Assembly (NCBI GenBank): GCA_003056425.1
Contig: PYVY01000002.1
Span: 186,001-250,000 of the forward strand
DNA: 64,000 bases
From: Alteromonas indica
GTDB lineage: Bacteria; Pseudomonadota; Gammaproteobacteria; Enterobacterales; Alteromonadaceae
Reading direction: 5' to 3'
Shown here: positions 9,549-18,393 of the stretch, piece by piece
Layout of the letters: the number at the start of each line of letters is the position of its first letter
How positions within the stretch are numbered: the stretch's first letter is position 1
Notes under the pieces: model-generated
The model's database searches: none
The model's input: only the letters and a program-made list of their open reading frames with translations
Told to the model about the DNA's origin: nothing
Position numbers and translations under genes: made by a program

Positions 9549-9611
9549 CAAAAAGTAATTCAAACAACCGGCAGCCACGCGGCAAAAGCCAGCAGGGCTG
9601 ACTATCACCTA

Positions 9612-10976
9612 TCAGCCTGCAGAATCCTTGCGGTTCAGGCTAACCACCGTACTGATGATTTCGCCATCAGTAACCCGGGTGGTCAGTGTATGGCCTTCAT
9701 GTACATTTTCCACCGTCGTCACCGGGGTATTTTCAGCAAAAGTAATGCTATAACCACGGGCCAGCGTCGCCAGGGGGCTCACGGATTGCAATAGTTGAGC
9801 CGCGGTGGCTAGTCGCTTACCTTCATTGGCCAATTGCTTTTGCATAGCGCGGGTAAGCCGCTGACTTAGGCTGTCATTACGAACGGTATGCCGGTCAATG
9901 CGGGTACTGGGGTCGTGACGAAACAAGCGGTGGGTTAATTGTGCGTGGCGGCGCTGCAGCTGATTAATCTTGCCCGACATCGAGTGCGCCAGTGCAAGCT
10001 GAAGCCGGTCTACATGTTGGGATTGGGTACTTAACTGGTTCGAGGGGTGACAGGCCTTAAGACGCTGCTGTAATACCTGTAACGCATGTTGATACTGACG
10101 ACAGTGCCGTTGCCACGCCTGGCCCAACGCAGCGGTCTGGGAGGTAACGCGGGCAAGTTGGGCTTTACTGTCCTGGCTGAGTAATTCCGCGCCAGCCGAG
10201 GGTGTAGGAGCACGCAAATCTGCCACAAAATCGGCAATGGTAATGTCTACTTCGTGCCCTACAGCACTGACTACCGGTAACTGGCTTTGCGCTATAGCAT
10301 AAGCAAGTTGCTCATGGTTAAAACACCATAAATCTTCTAACGACCCGCCGCCCCGGGTCAGCAGTATTACATCTACCTCATTACGTCTATTGGCTATTTC
10401 CAATGCGCTGATAAGCTGCGTATGCGCAGTCTCACCCTGTACCATGCTGGGGTATACAATTACCTCAGTCGCCGGACTGCGCCGGGCTAATACGGTTAAT
10501 ACATCATGCAGGGCCGCTCCAGTGGCCGAGGTGATAACACCAATCCGGTTAATATTATCCGGCAGGGGCTGTTTTTGTTCTGCGGCAAATAAGCCGGCCC
10601 CGTGAAGGCGCTGTTTTAGCGCTTCAAATTCCTGTTTAAGGCGGCCTTCACCGTCGCTTTCAAGATGTTCTACAATCAGCTGATAATCACCGCGTGGTTC
10701 ATACAGACCCACCGAGGCACGCACCAGCACCTTATCGCCTTCTTTGGGGCGCTCCCGCACGCTGCGATTGGTATTTTTAAACATTGCTGCGCGCACCTGG
10801 GCTTTATTGTCTTTTAACGTAAAGTACCAGTGGCCTGACGCAGCACACACAAAGTTAGATATTTCGGCAGATAGCCAGATTAGCCCAATCTCACCTTCTA
10901 AAATGGTGCGGGCTAACCGATTTAGCTTGGTCACCGAGAGAATTTGCCGACTTGCAGAGGGGCTGTTAAATAGCAT
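9612..10976 (-). CDS. xseA: Exodeoxyribonuclease VII large subunit
   Basis: 454 residues. The N-terminal OB-fold (about residues 10-105, NRLARTILEGEIGLIWLSAEISNF and YFTLKDNKAQVRAAMF patterns) is followed by the catalytic domain with IGVITSATGAALHDVL, the DVILLTRGGGSLEDLW segment and AVGHEVDITIADFVADLRA. It then has a long coiled coil and a short C-terminal segment. With XseB it degrades single-stranded DNA and processes mismatch-repair and cross-link intermediates. It is divergent from guaB, the conserved arrangement in gammaproteobacteria. The ribosome site before the ATG is weak. Confidence 0.95.
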   Translation of the reverse strand: MLFNSPSASRQILSVTKLNRLARTILEGEIGLIWLSAEISNFVCAASGHWYFTLKDNKAQVRAAMFKNTNRSVRERPKEGDKVLVRASVGLYEPRGDYQLIVEHLESDGEGRLKQEFEALKQRLHGAGLFAAEQKQPLPDNINRIGVITSATGAALHDVLTVLARRSPATEVIVYPSMVQGETAHTQLISALEIANRRNEVDVILLTRGGGSLEDLWCFNHEQLAYAIAQSQLPVVSAVGHEVDITIADFVADLRAPTPSAGAELLSQDSKAQLARVTSQTAALGQAWQRHCRQYQHALQVLQQRLKACHPSNQLSTQSQHVDRLQLALAHSMSGKINQLQRRHAQLTHRLFRHDPSTRIDRHTVRNDSLSQRLTRAMQKQLANEGKRLATAAQLLQSVSPLATLARGYSITFAENTPVTTVENVHEGHTLTTRVTDGEIISTVVSLNRKDSAG

Positions 10977-11011
10977 AGAAAAAAATTCTTATTGATAAAA
11001 TTCAAATACAG

Positions 11012-11040
11012 TTTACCTGAAACTGAAAAAACACTACAAT
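11012..11040 (+). promoter_or_regulatory. Promoter of guaB-guaA
   Basis: TTTACC at 11012-11017, 17-bp spacer, TACAAT at 11035-11040, about 40 bp before the guaB ATG. Confidence 0.6.
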
Positions 11041-11079
11041 TGCGCCGCAATTAACCTCCGACCAAAAAGGTGTTGTTGC

Positions 11080-12549
11080 ATGCTCAGAATCGTCCAAGAA
11101 GCCCTGACCTTCGATGATGTGTTGCTGGTTCCCGGCCACTCTACTGTCCTTCCTCATACTGCTAACCTGCAGACTAAACTTACGCGCAATATAACGCTGA
11201 ATATTCCAATGGTCTCTGCGGCTATGGATACGGTCACAGAAGCGCGCCTGGCAATTGCACTTGCCCAGGAAGGCGGGTTAGGTTTTATCCATAAAAACAT
11301 GCAGCCACAGGAACAGGCTCGTCACGTCCGCGAAGTAAAGAAATACGAAAGTGGCGTGGTTTCTGATCCGGTTACGGTATCAAAAGACACCCCACTGGGC
11401 GATGTGCTGTCATTAAGCAAAAAAATGGGTTACTCGGGTTTTCCGGTAACCGACAAAGACAATAACCTTATTGGTATCGTTACCGGTCGGGATATGCGCT
11501 TTGAAAACCGCCTGGAGTTACCTGTACATAAGGTAATGACCGGTAAAGATAAGCTGGTCACCGTCAAAGAAGGGGCCAGCTCTGAACAGGTTTTAGAGTT
11601 AATGCATGCCAACCGAATTGAGAAAATTCTGGTCGTTGATGACAACTTCAAACTGACCGGCCTGATCACGGTTAAAGATTTCCAGAAAGCTGAAAGCAAG
11701 CCTAATGCCTGTAAAGACTCACTAGGTCGGTTACGGGTGGGCGCAGCGGTAGGCGTAGGGCCAGGTACCGACGAACGCATTCAGTTACTAGTGGAAGCGG
11801 GCGTCGACGTATTACTTATCGACACCTCCCATGGCCACTCGCAAGGCGTTATTGACCGCGTAGCAAAGGTACGCGCTACATATCCGGAGCTGGAACTTAT
11901 TGCCGGTAACGTGGCGACCGCAGCAGGCGCTAAAGCACTGGTAGAAGCTGGAGTGGATGCGGTGAAAGTCGGTATAGGCCCAGGCTCTATATGCACTACC
12001 CGGATTGTTACCGGCTGTGGCGTACCCCAGATTAGCGCGGTGTCTGATGCTGTCGATGCCATCGAAGGCTCAGGTGTACCGATAATTGCTGATGGCGGTA
12101 TCCGTTTTTCCGGCGATATTGCTAAAGCGTTGGCCGCTGGTGCAAGCTGTGTCATGGTAGGCAGCATGCTGGCAGGTACAGAAGAAGCGCCTGGCGAAGT
12201 TGAGCTGTATCAGGGACGTTACTTCAAATCGTATCGGGGTATGGGTTCGCTGGGTGCCATGGACCAAAGCCATGGTTCTTCTGACCGCTACTTCCAGGAT
12301 CCTAACAGTGCCGAAAAGCTGGTACCTGAAGGTATTGAAGGCCGGGTTGCGTACAAAGGGCCTATTTCAAATATCATTCACCAGCAAATGGGGGGGTTAC
12401 GCTCCGCCATGGGCCTGACGGGCTGTGCGACGATCGATATTTTGCGTAACGAAGCAAAATTTGTAAAAGTGACGTCCGCGGGTATGGGAGAGTCTCATGT
12501 GCATGATGTGAGCATCACCAAAGAAGCACCCAACTACCGGTTAGGTTAA
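11080..12549 (+). CDS. guaB: Inosine-5'-monophosphate dehydrogenase
   Basis: 489 residues. It oxidises IMP to XMP with NAD, the committed step of GMP synthesis. The TIM barrel begins with [15 protein letters not shown]. Two CBS domains are inserted at about residues 93-205. The catalytic cysteine is C305 in GPGSICTTR, the same number as in E. coli, and the flap region (GMGSLGAMD) is present. guaA follows after 67 bp, so the two enzymes of the GMP branch form an operon. Confidence 0.97.
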   Translation: MLRIVQEALTFDDVLLVPGHSTVLPHTANLQTKLTRNITLNIPMVSAAMDTVTEARLAIALAQEGGLGFIHKNMQPQEQARHVREVKKYESGVVSDPVTVSKDTPLGDVLSLSKKMGYSGFPVTDKDNNLIGIVTGRDMRFENRLELPVHKVMTGKDKLVTVKEGASSEQVLELMHANRIEKILVVDDNFKLTGLITVKDFQKAESKPNACKDSLGRLRVGAAVGVGPGTDERIQLLVEAGVDVLLIDTSHGHSQGVIDRVAKVRATYPELELIAGNVATAAGAKALVEAGVDAVKVGIGPGSICTTRIVTGCGVPQISAVSDAVDAIEGSGVPIIADGGIRFSGDIAKALAAGASCVMVGSMLAGTEEAPGEVELYQGRYFKSYRGMGSLGAMDQSHGSSDRYFQDPNSAEKLVPEGIEGRVAYKGPISNIIHQQMGGLRSAMGLTGCATIDILRNEAKFVKVTSAGMGESHVHDVSITKEAPNYRLG

Positions 12550-12567
12550 TTCACGCATTTGCTGCAG

Positions 12568-12593
12568 GTCAGGCTGGTTTTCACCAGCCTGAC
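12568..12593 (+). other. guaB-guaA intercistronic hairpin
   Basis: GTCAGGCTGG, 6-nt loop, CCAGCCTGAC, then TGGTTTTAT. A perfect 10-bp stem with a poor U tract; probably a partial terminator or mRNA-stability element lowering guaA relative to guaB. Confidence 0.5.
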
Positions 12594-12616
12594 TGGTTTT
12601 ATATACGGACAAAAAT

Positions 12617-14194
12617 ATGACAACAAACATTCATGACCAGCGTATTCTGATTCTTGATTTTGGGTCGCAGTATACGCAACTGATTGCACGCCGGGTGCGT
12701 GAAATAGGCGTTTATTGTGAGCTTTGGGCCTGGGATGTGACCGAAGAGCAAATTCGCGAATTTAATCCTCAGGGCATTATCTTGTCTGGTGGGCCCGAGT
12801 CGGTCACAGTGCTGGATTCGCCGCGCGCGCCGCAATACGTATTTGAAGCGGGTGTGCCGGTGTTAGGTGTATGTTACGGCATGCAAACAATGGCAGAGCA
12901 GTTGGGCGGCAGCGTTTTTGGTTCGAATAAGCGCGAGTTTGGCTATGCACAGGTAGAAGTTGCCGAGCCATGCCCGTTGTTGAGTAAAATTGAAGACCAT
13001 ATCAGTGATAACGGCAACGCGCTGATGGATGTCTGGATGAGCCACGGCGATAAGGTGGAAAGTATTCCGCCAGGGTTTGTTACTACGGCCTATACGCCTT
13101 CATGTCCGCACGCAGCCATGCATAACCTGGAAAAGCAATTCTTTGGGGTGCAGTTTCACCCGGAGGTAACCCATACCCGGCAGGGCTTACGCGTACTGAC
13201 ACATTTTGTTATGGATATTTGTGGCTGCGAAAAGCTATGGACGCCTGGCGCAATTATTGAAGACGCTATCGCCCGCATTAAAGAAAAAGTGGGTAGCGAC
13301 CGCGTAGTACTTGGCCTTTCTGGCGGGGTCGATTCTTCGGTAGTGGCAATGCTTATCCATCGGGCTATTGGTAGCCAGCTTACCTGTGTATTTGTGGATA
13401 ACGGCTTACTGCGGTTGAACGAAGGTCAGCAGGTAATGGATATGTTTGGCGACCATTTTGGCCTGAACATTATTAAGGTTGATGCAGAGGACCGCTTCCT
13501 GGCCGCCCTGGAAGGCGAAGCTGATCCTGAAGCCAAGCGTAAAATTATCGGTAATGAGTTTGTTCGGGTGTTTGATGAGCAGGCCAGTAAGCTGGTTAAT
13601 GCTAAGTGGCTGGCTCAAGGCACTATTTATCCTGATGTTATCGAATCTGCCGGTTCTGCAACCGGTAAAGCCCATGTTATTAAATCGCACCATAATGTTG
13701 GCGGCTTACCCAAAGACATGAAAATGGGGTTGGTCGAACCGCTGCGGGAGTTGTTTAAAGACGAAGTACGCAAAATTGGACTTGAACTAGGCTTACCGTA
13801 TGACATGCTGTACCGCCATCCGTTCCCGGGCCCGGGTTTGGGCGTACGGGTACTAGGTGAGATCAAAAAAGAATACTGCGACTTGCTGCGTAAAGCAGAT
13901 AATATTTTTATCGAAGAGCTGCACGCGGCCCAGCTATACCACAAGGTGAGTCAGGCCTTTACGGTGTTTCTGCCGGTACGTTCGGTAGGAGTGATGGGTG
14001 ATGCGCGTAAATACGACTGGGTGGTATCACTGCGGGCGGTAGAAACTATCGACTTCATGACCGCCCACTGGGCCCACTTGCCGTATGACTTTTTAGGGCG
14101 GGTGTCTAACCGCATTATCAACGAAATAGACGGTATTTCGCGGGTGGTATACGATATCTCTGGTAAGCCGCCGGCTACTATTGAGTGGGAGTGA
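12617..14194 (+). CDS. guaA: GMP synthase (glutamine-hydrolysing)
   Basis: 525 residues. It converts XMP to GMP with ATP and glutamine. The N-terminal class I amidotransferase domain has the nucleophile C86 (GVCYGMQ) and HPEVTHT; the ATP-pyrophosphatase domain has SGGVDSSV; the C-terminal dimerisation domain ends in the invariant PPATIEWE. The gene is intact. Foreign DNA starts directly after its stop, and a second TIEWE-stop sequence lies at 18160-18177. The guaA 3' end is a known integration target of tyrosine-recombinase islands, so this end may have been supplied by the incoming element. Confidence 0.97.
   Translation: MTTNIHDQRILILDFGSQYTQLIARRVREIGVYCELWAWDVTEEQIREFNPQGIILSGGPESVTVLDSPRAPQYVFEAGVPVLGVCYGMQTMAEQLGGSVFGSNKREFGYAQVEVAEPCPLLSKIEDHISDNGNALMDVWMSHGDKVESIPPGFVTTAYTPSCPHAAMHNLEKQFFGVQFHPEVTHTRQGLRVLTHFVMDICGCEKLWTPGAIIEDAIARIKEKVGSDRVVLGLSGGVDSSVVAMLIHRAIGSQLTCVFVDNGLLRLNEGQQVMDMFGDHFGLNIIKVDAEDRFLAALEGEADPEAKRKIIGNEFVRVFDEQASKLVNAKWLAQGTIYPDVIESAGSATGKAHVIKSHHNVGGLPKDMKMGLVEPLRELFKDEVRKIGLELGLPYDMLYRHPFPGPGLGVRVLGEIKKEYCDLLRKADNIFIEELHAAQLYHKVSQAFTVFLPVRSVGVMGDARKYDWVVSLRAVETIDFMTAHWAHLPYDFLGRVSNRIINEIDGISRVVYDISGKPPATIEWE
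14177..14194 (+). repeat. Putative attL: guaA 3' terminal sequence
   Basis: Codons T-I-E-W-E-stop of guaA (ACTATTGAGTGGGAGTGA). 14 of 18 bases match 18160-18177, including an unbroken GAGTGGGA. Confidence 0.5.
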
Positions 14195-14305
14195 CGGGCA
14201 CTGGCTGGCAATGTCTAGCAACGGCAGGCATTTCGGCTGAGGGTAAAAGAACTTTCCGCTAAGCGATAGACTGTATGTAAACACAGTATTGCAAGGACGC
14301 GGAAC

Positions 14306-15799
14306 ATGCCTCATGTGGCGGCCAGGACGGCCAGCCGGGATCGGGATACTGGTCGTTACCAGAGCCACCGACCCGAGCAAACCCTTCTCTATCAGATCGT
14401 TGACGAGTATTACCCGGCATTCGCTGCGCTTATGGCAGAGCAGGGAAAGGAATTGCCGGGCTATGTGCAACGGGAATTTGAAGAATTTCTCCAATGCGGG
14501 CGGCTGGAGCATGGCTTTCTACGGGTTCGCTGCGAGTCTTGCCACGCCGAGCACCTGGTCGCTTTCAGCTGTAAGCGTCGCGGTTTCTGCCCGAGCTGTG
14601 GGGCGCGGCGGATGGCCGAAAGTGCCGCCTTGCTGGTTGATGAAGTACTGCCTGAACAACCCATGCGTCAGTGGGTGTTGAGTTTCCCGTTTCAGCTGCG
14701 TTTCCTGTTTGCCAGCCGGCCCGAGATCATGGGGCGGGTGCTGGGCATCGTTTACCGCGTCATTGCCACGCACCTGGTCAAGAAAGCGGGCCATACCCAC
14801 CAAGTGGCCAAGACGGGCGCGGTCACCCTGATCCAGCGTTTTGGATCGGCGCTCAATCTGAATGTTCACTTCCACATGCTGTTTCTCGACGGTGTGTATG
14901 TCGAGCAATCCCACGGCTCAGCGCGTTTCCGCTGGGTCAAGGCGCCGACCAGCCCAGAGCTCACCCAGCTGACGCACACCATCGCCCACCGGGTGGGTCG
15001 CTATCTGGAACGGCAAGGCCTGCTGGAACGGGATGTCGAAAACAGCTATCTGGCCTCGGATGCGGTGGATGACGACCCGATGACACCCCTGCTGGGGCAC
15101 TCGATCACTTACCGTATCGCTGTCGGTTCACAGGCGGGGCGAAAGGTGTTCACTTTGCAAACTCTGCCGACCAGTGGTGATCCGTTCGGTGACGGGATTG
15201 GCAAGGTAGCCGGGTTCAGCCTGCACGCCGGCGTGGCGGCCAGGGCCGATGAACGCAAGAAGCTCGAACGGCTGTGCCGGTACATCAGCCGCCCGGCGGT
15301 ATCCGAGAAGCGGCTGTCGTTAACACGAGGCGGCAACGTGCGCTACCAGCTCAAGACGCCGTACCGGGACGGCACCACGCACGTCATTTTCGAACCATTG
15401 GATTTCATTGCAAGGCTGGCCGCCCTGGTACCGAAGCCCAGAGTCAACCTAACCCGCTTCCACGGGGTGTTCGCACCCAACAGTCGGCACCGGGCGTTGG
15501 TCACGCCGGCAAAACGGGGCAGGGGCAACAAGGTCAGGGTGGCTGATGAACCGGCAACACCAGCACAACGGCGAGCGTCGATGACATGGGCGCAACGGCT
15601 CAAGCGTGTTTTCAATATCGACATCGAGACCTGCAGCGGCTGCGGCGGCGCCATGAAAGTCATCGCCTGCATTGAAGACCCTATAGTGATCAAGCAGATC
15701 CTTGATCACCTGAAGCACAAAGCCGAAACCAGCGGGACCAGGGCGTTACCCGAAAGCCGGGCGCCACCGGCTGAGCTGCTCCTGGGTCTGTTTGACTGA
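14306..15799 (+). CDS. IS91-family transposase of ISCR2/ISVsa3 type
   Basis: 497 residues, full length for this element. An N-terminal zinc-binding region (about 76-99, CESCH and CPSCG) precedes the HUH motif NVHFH (H188, H190), which binds the metal used in nicking. The single catalytic tyrosine characteristic of ISCR proteins is in RYISRP (Y326). A second zinc knuckle, CSGCGGAMKV, is near the C-terminus, which ends PAELLLGLFD. The enzyme should move DNA by rolling-circle replication from oriIS, often taking neighbouring DNA with it. Its GC content is clearly higher than that of its neighbours. The protein looks intact and functional, and no resistance gene is attached. Confidence 0.9.
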   Translation: MPHVAARTASRDRDTGRYQSHRPEQTLLYQIVDEYYPAFAALMAEQGKELPGYVQREFEEFLQCGRLEHGFLRVRCESCHAEHLVAFSCKRRGFCPSCGARRMAESAALLVDEVLPEQPMRQWVLSFPFQLRFLFASRPEIMGRVLGIVYRVIATHLVKKAGHTHQVAKTGAVTLIQRFGSALNLNVHFHMLFLDGVYVEQSHGSARFRWVKAPTSPELTQLTHTIAHRVGRYLERQGLLERDVENSYLASDAVDDDPMTPLLGHSITYRIAVGSQAGRKVFTLQTLPTSGDPFGDGIGKVAGFSLHAGVAARADERKKLERLCRYISRPAVSEKRLSLTRGGNVRYQLKTPYRDGTTHVIFEPLDFIARLAALVPKPRVNLTRFHGVFAPNSRHRALVTPAKRGRGNKVRVADEPATPAQRRASMTWAQRLKRVFNIDIETCSGCGGAMKVIACIEDPIVIKQILDHLKHKAETSGTRALPESRAPPAELLLGLFD

Positions 15800-16012
15800 C
15801 GAGCCTGAAGGCCAACGATACCAATCAAAATGCTGCGTTCACAGCGCCGCGGCAGGGATCCGCCGTGCTGGTTGTCGGAAAAGGAGCCGCTAGTGGGAAA
15901 GAGGAGGGTAAATTTTCAGCGTTGCTGGCTCCCCGTCAGCCGGATTGGGTTGCATCGCAGGGGTGTCGAAAGAGTCAACTGCGGTCCAAAGCTGTTGGAC
16001 TTGGGTGAAAAG

Positions 16013-16034
16013 GGCGTTTATTCTTCCTATACGT
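16013..16034 (+). other. Putative oriIS of the ISCR2-like element
   Basis: The tail GGGCGTTTATTCTTCCTATA, about 215 bp after the transposase stop, resembles the TTCCTATAC-type origin end of ISCR elements as I remember it. After it, composition changes to AT-richer, unrelated DNA. Confidence 0.5.
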
Positions 16035-16060
16035 AACCCCACCAACCATAAGGTTTCTAT

Positions 16061-16831
16061 ATGTTTTTCCGTATTTTATTCGCATTGGTTTTCACTATAA
16101 TTGTATCTGGCGTCAATGATGCCAAGGCCGAGGTCGTTGTGCCCGAATGTGATGCTCTTATTGATTGGGCCAAAGAGATGCCTGTCAGGCAAAGCAAGTC
16201 CCTCAGGCAGTTAAGCCCAGCCGAGCGTATAAAACAAAATGAAGAATATGAGGCTTTTGATAAAAAAGCGAATGAAGTCGCACGACGCGCGTTAAGTGAT
16301 GATGTGATGACTTCTGTTTTTGGTGCGCCGCTAAGTGAATGGGGTAGGGGCGATAAAAAAACAGTCGTGATGAAAATTGGATCTTGTTCATCCTCATGGC
16401 CGGACGAAAATGAACGTAGGCGTTTGAATTTGCTGGCGGGTAAAAGTAATAGATTTTCCGGCACGGTAGGGGACAAGCTGCCGGCGTATAAACAGAAAGA
16501 TAAGTCATCCGCGTTGACGGATCCCGGTTGTGAGCGAATGAATAACTGGGCAAGCAAAGCGGGTACCAAGGAAAAAAGCATATCTGTGGCAAACCGTCAG
16601 GCCATGCTGTTCACTGATGCTGATACACAGGCGTTATTCGGGATGGCATTTAGTCAGTGGAGCGGCCGCGAATATGCCGGGGCGCAATCTTTTGTCTCAA
16701 ATTGTTTTCAAGAGATTCGCAAGCAAGACGATCTAATGGCAGCAGGCTTGCTTGAAGCGTATGAAGGTTTGAGGATTGCTTCATTTTATCTTGCACAACA
16801 GATCAGAACGAATGGATATAATCGCCAATAG
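16061..16831 (+). CDS. Secreted protein of unknown function with an internally duplicated cysteine domain
   Basis: 256 residues; I do not recognise the family. A signal peptide (about 1-23, cut after AKA) implies periplasmic or extracellular location. Two copies of one pattern follow: P-x-C, six residues, W, later FG-x(4)-W and a final C. Copy 1 has C30, W36, FG near 87, W94 and C109; copy 2 has C157, W163, FG near 193, W200 and C215. Each pair of cysteines could form a disulfide. The gene starts 26 bp after the presumed end of the ISCR element and is 50 bp before the iminopeptidase remnant. Its AT-rich codon use differs from guaA, in line with transfer. Confidence 0.65.
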   Translation: MFFRILFALVFTIIVSGVNDAKAEVVVPECDALIDWAKEMPVRQSKSLRQLSPAERIKQNEEYEAFDKKANEVARRALSDDVMTSVFGAPLSEWGRGDKKTVVMKIGSCSSSWPDENERRRLNLLAGKSNRFSGTVGDKLPAYKQKDKSSALTDPGCERMNNWASKAGTKEKSISVANRQAMLFTDADTQALFGMAFSQWSGREYAGAQSFVSNCFQEIRKQDDLMAAGLLEAYEGLRIASFYLAQQIRTNGYNRQ

Positions 16832-16881
16832 TTTACGCTGTATAAAATATTCTTGCTTAGGACAATTACTGTAGGATAGCG

Positions 16882-17712
16882 ATGTACCCCCAAACAGATC
16901 CCTATGACAGTGGATATTTGGATGTCGGAGACGGGCATGAATTATATTATGCGCAGTATGGCAATCCGAATGGGGAAGCGGCTGTCTATGTCCATGGCGG
17001 GCCGGGGGGCGGCTGTAGCTATAACGAACAGCGCTATTTTGACCCTCATTATTTTCGCGTGATTTTGTTTGATCAACGCGGAGCGGGGAAAAGCAAGCCC
17101 TATGCCTGCACAGATCATAATTCCATCCGGCATCTGGTCAATGACCTGGAAATGCTGAGACATCACCTCGATATTGCACGGTGGAATCTCGTCGGCGGGT
17201 CTTGGGGCTCCGCGCTGTCCTTATTCTATGCGCTTGAACATCCGCAGTTCGTAAAGCGTATGTTGCTGCGTGGCATATTTCTGGCCGATTTAGAGGGATC
17301 CTTACATATTATCGAAGATGGCGGGGCGAACAGATACCGCGATGATTATTTCGCACAATACCGTGACTTAGTCCCGGAAGACGAACGGCAGCAAGGTTTG
17401 GTGCGACCTTATTACAGGCTTCTTACACAAGGCACGGAAGAACAGGCCCTCGAAGCGGCGACGCGTTTCCATTTGTGGGATAAGGCGATCGCTAATTATA
17501 ACATTGATCAGCAGGGCCTGACAGAGATTGCCAATAATCGTGAAGACAATCTGGCCATATCCCGTTTGTTTTTCCATTTTGTCGTGAATGAGTATTCGGC
17601 CGATAATAAAATTCATCTTTTATCCGGGCAGGACACATTAAAGGATATTCCCCTTGATATTGTGCATGGGCAGGAAGATTACATTTGTCCGGTGGCAAAT
17701 GCAGGCGCGTAG
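16882..17712 (+). pseudogene. pip: Proline iminopeptidase, 3'-truncated
   Basis: 276 residues against about 310-330 for the family. It begins like a normal enzyme (DPYDSGYLDVGDGHELYY) and has the oxyanion motif HGGPGGG, the DQRGAGKS segment and the nucleophile S107 in GGSWGS. The acid D266 in HGQEDYICP is there, but the frame ends ten residues later, so the region with the catalytic histidine is missing. Family members release N-terminal proline from peptides in the cytoplasm. The break falls at about 17705, where an unrelated fragment in another frame takes over. It is probably inactive and arrived with the island. Confidence 0.8.
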
Positions 17713-17866
17713 CAAGGCTTACGGCCATGGCGCGCTCTATTTTAAAAAGCTGGAAGCGCTGGCCGGGCGAATCAAGGTGTTCGACCCTCTGCTGGAGCAT
17801 CACGCCTTCGTGCAACAATTGCAGTCAGCGCATGGGCGTAAAAGCAGTTTTTGGGCACGCCTGTAG
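17705..17866 (+). pseudogene. C-terminal fragment of an unidentified gene
   Basis: From the iminopeptidase breakpoint a second frame reads about 53 codons to a TAG at 17864. The product contains YFKKLEALAGRIKVFDPLLE and ends KSSFWARL, and looks protein-like rather than random. It has no start of its own. I do not recognise it; a transposase or integrase tail is possible but unproven. Confidence 0.35.
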
Positions 17867-18159
17867 ACTTGATGTAGTATTAAAGCCCGCTAATCGAGCA
17901 TGAGTCTCATACGGATGCTCGGGTCGAAAGGGAATCCCCAAGCGAGTAACCTGTTTGCGGTGATCCATTAGCTGCAGGAGCAGAAGAGCATACATCTGGA
18001 AGCAAAGCCAGGAAAGCGGCCTATGGAGCTGTGCGGCAGCGCTCAGTAGGCAATTTTTCAAAATATTGTTAAGCCTTTTCTGAGCATGGTATTTTTCATG
18101 GTATTACCAATTAGCAGGAAAATAAGCCATTGAATATAAAAGATAAAAATGTCTTGTTT

Positions 18160-18177
18160 ACAATAGAGTGGGAATAA
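18160..18177 (+). repeat. Putative attR: second guaA-like 3' end
   Basis: ACAATAGAGTGGGAATAA reads T-I-E-W-E-stop, the same five residues and stop as the end of guaA, with silent differences. Upstream codons are not guaA-like. It is most simply the original chromosomal guaA end displaced by island integration. Confidence 0.5.
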
Positions 18178-18230
18178 CCCTACGTGGATTTTCTGCGATA
18201 AATAATTAGGCTTTAGGCCGGTTGTAGACC

Positions 18231-18259
18231 AAACCTCGTGCTGAGCACCGGGTTTTTTA
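18231..18259 (+). terminator. Terminator, probably the original guaBA terminator
   Basis: AAACC pairs with GGTTT and GTGC with GCAC around a TGA loop (one mismatch and one wobble between the two helices), then TTTTTATT. It lies 53 bp after the second guaA-like end, with no other + strand gene to serve. Confidence 0.55.
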
Positions 18260-18393
18260 TTGGCCACTCGTGTCCGGCTCGGGTTTTTATATGTTGTTAC
18301 AGGTTGCAGCACATTCAACCCACCCAAATTACGGTCTAAGCGCTGTAATAGCGGGGTTACGTAATCCAGCTGTACCCGCATTATAGGTACACG

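Larger units (their letters stand above)
7621..9611. repeat. Composite hairpin-rich repeat array between der and xseA
   Basis: About 2 kb with no credible gene. Three interleaved repeat types are visible by eye: a 38-bp unit (two copies), a unit B of about 118 bp (six direct copies, one of them degenerate, plus one inverted partial copy), and a long unit A of about 188 bp (three copies at 8195, 8723 and 9244, spacings 528 and 521 bp). From 8195 on, the order is A-B-B-A-B-B-A-B, so the array looks like a tandemly amplified A-B-B module. Open frames across it on the - strand have Pro/Arg/Gly-rich low-complexity products and no start signals, so I treat them as non-coding. Confidence 0.85.
14195..16034 (+). 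mobile_element. ISCR2 / ISVsa3-like rolling-circle element (IS91 family)
   Basis: A single transposase gene with upstream sequence containing AGACTGTATGTAAACACAG and a downstream tail of about 235 bp ending GGGCGTTTATTCTTCCTATA. Both match my memory of ISCR2/ISVsa3, the element linked to sul2, floR and tet genes. No terminal inverted repeats or target duplication are expected for this family. The right end is placed at the oriIS-like sequence; the left (terIS) end is uncertain and may lie anywhere from 14195 to about 14270. Confidence 0.75.
14195..18177. mobile_element. Remnant genomic island inserted at the guaA 3' end
   Basis: About 4 kb of accessory DNA between the guaA stop and a second, separate guaA-like end, after which a good intrinsic terminator follows. 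Contents: ISCR2-like element, unknown secreted protein, truncated iminopeptidase and another gene fragment. guaA islands normally carry their integrase beside guaA; none is present here, so this is inferred to be a decayed or ISCR-deleted island. Known islands at this site include GIsul2, which also carries the ISCR2 (CR2) transposase; the link is an inference from memory. Confidence 0.5.
17867..18393. other. Gene-free stretch: island right end and displaced guaA terminator
   Basis: No credible gene. It holds a 7-bp inverted repeat (CGAGCAT at 17895-17901, ATGCTCG at 17915-17921), an ATG-led frame broken by several stops from 17898, the guaA-like end at 18160-18177 and the terminator at 18231-18259. 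The next gene, on the - strand, ends at 18394. Confidence 0.5.

Noticed and set aside
7621..9611. Possible CRISPR array
   Set aside because: Units are over 100 bp, spacers are not unique short sequences, and no cas genes are nearby.
17825..18061. 78-codon - strand frame in the island right end
   Set aside because: No ribosome site or recognised motif; overlaps the gene fragment on the other strand.
14195..18177. Resistance or defence cargo on the ISCR2 island
   Set aside because: No sul2, floR, tet, toxin-antitoxin or restriction gene is readable; only an unknown protein and fragments.
18058..18381. 107-codon - strand frame after the guaA-like end
   Set aside because: Lies opposite the terminator and attR-like site; low-complexity hydrophobic end; no similarity recognised.
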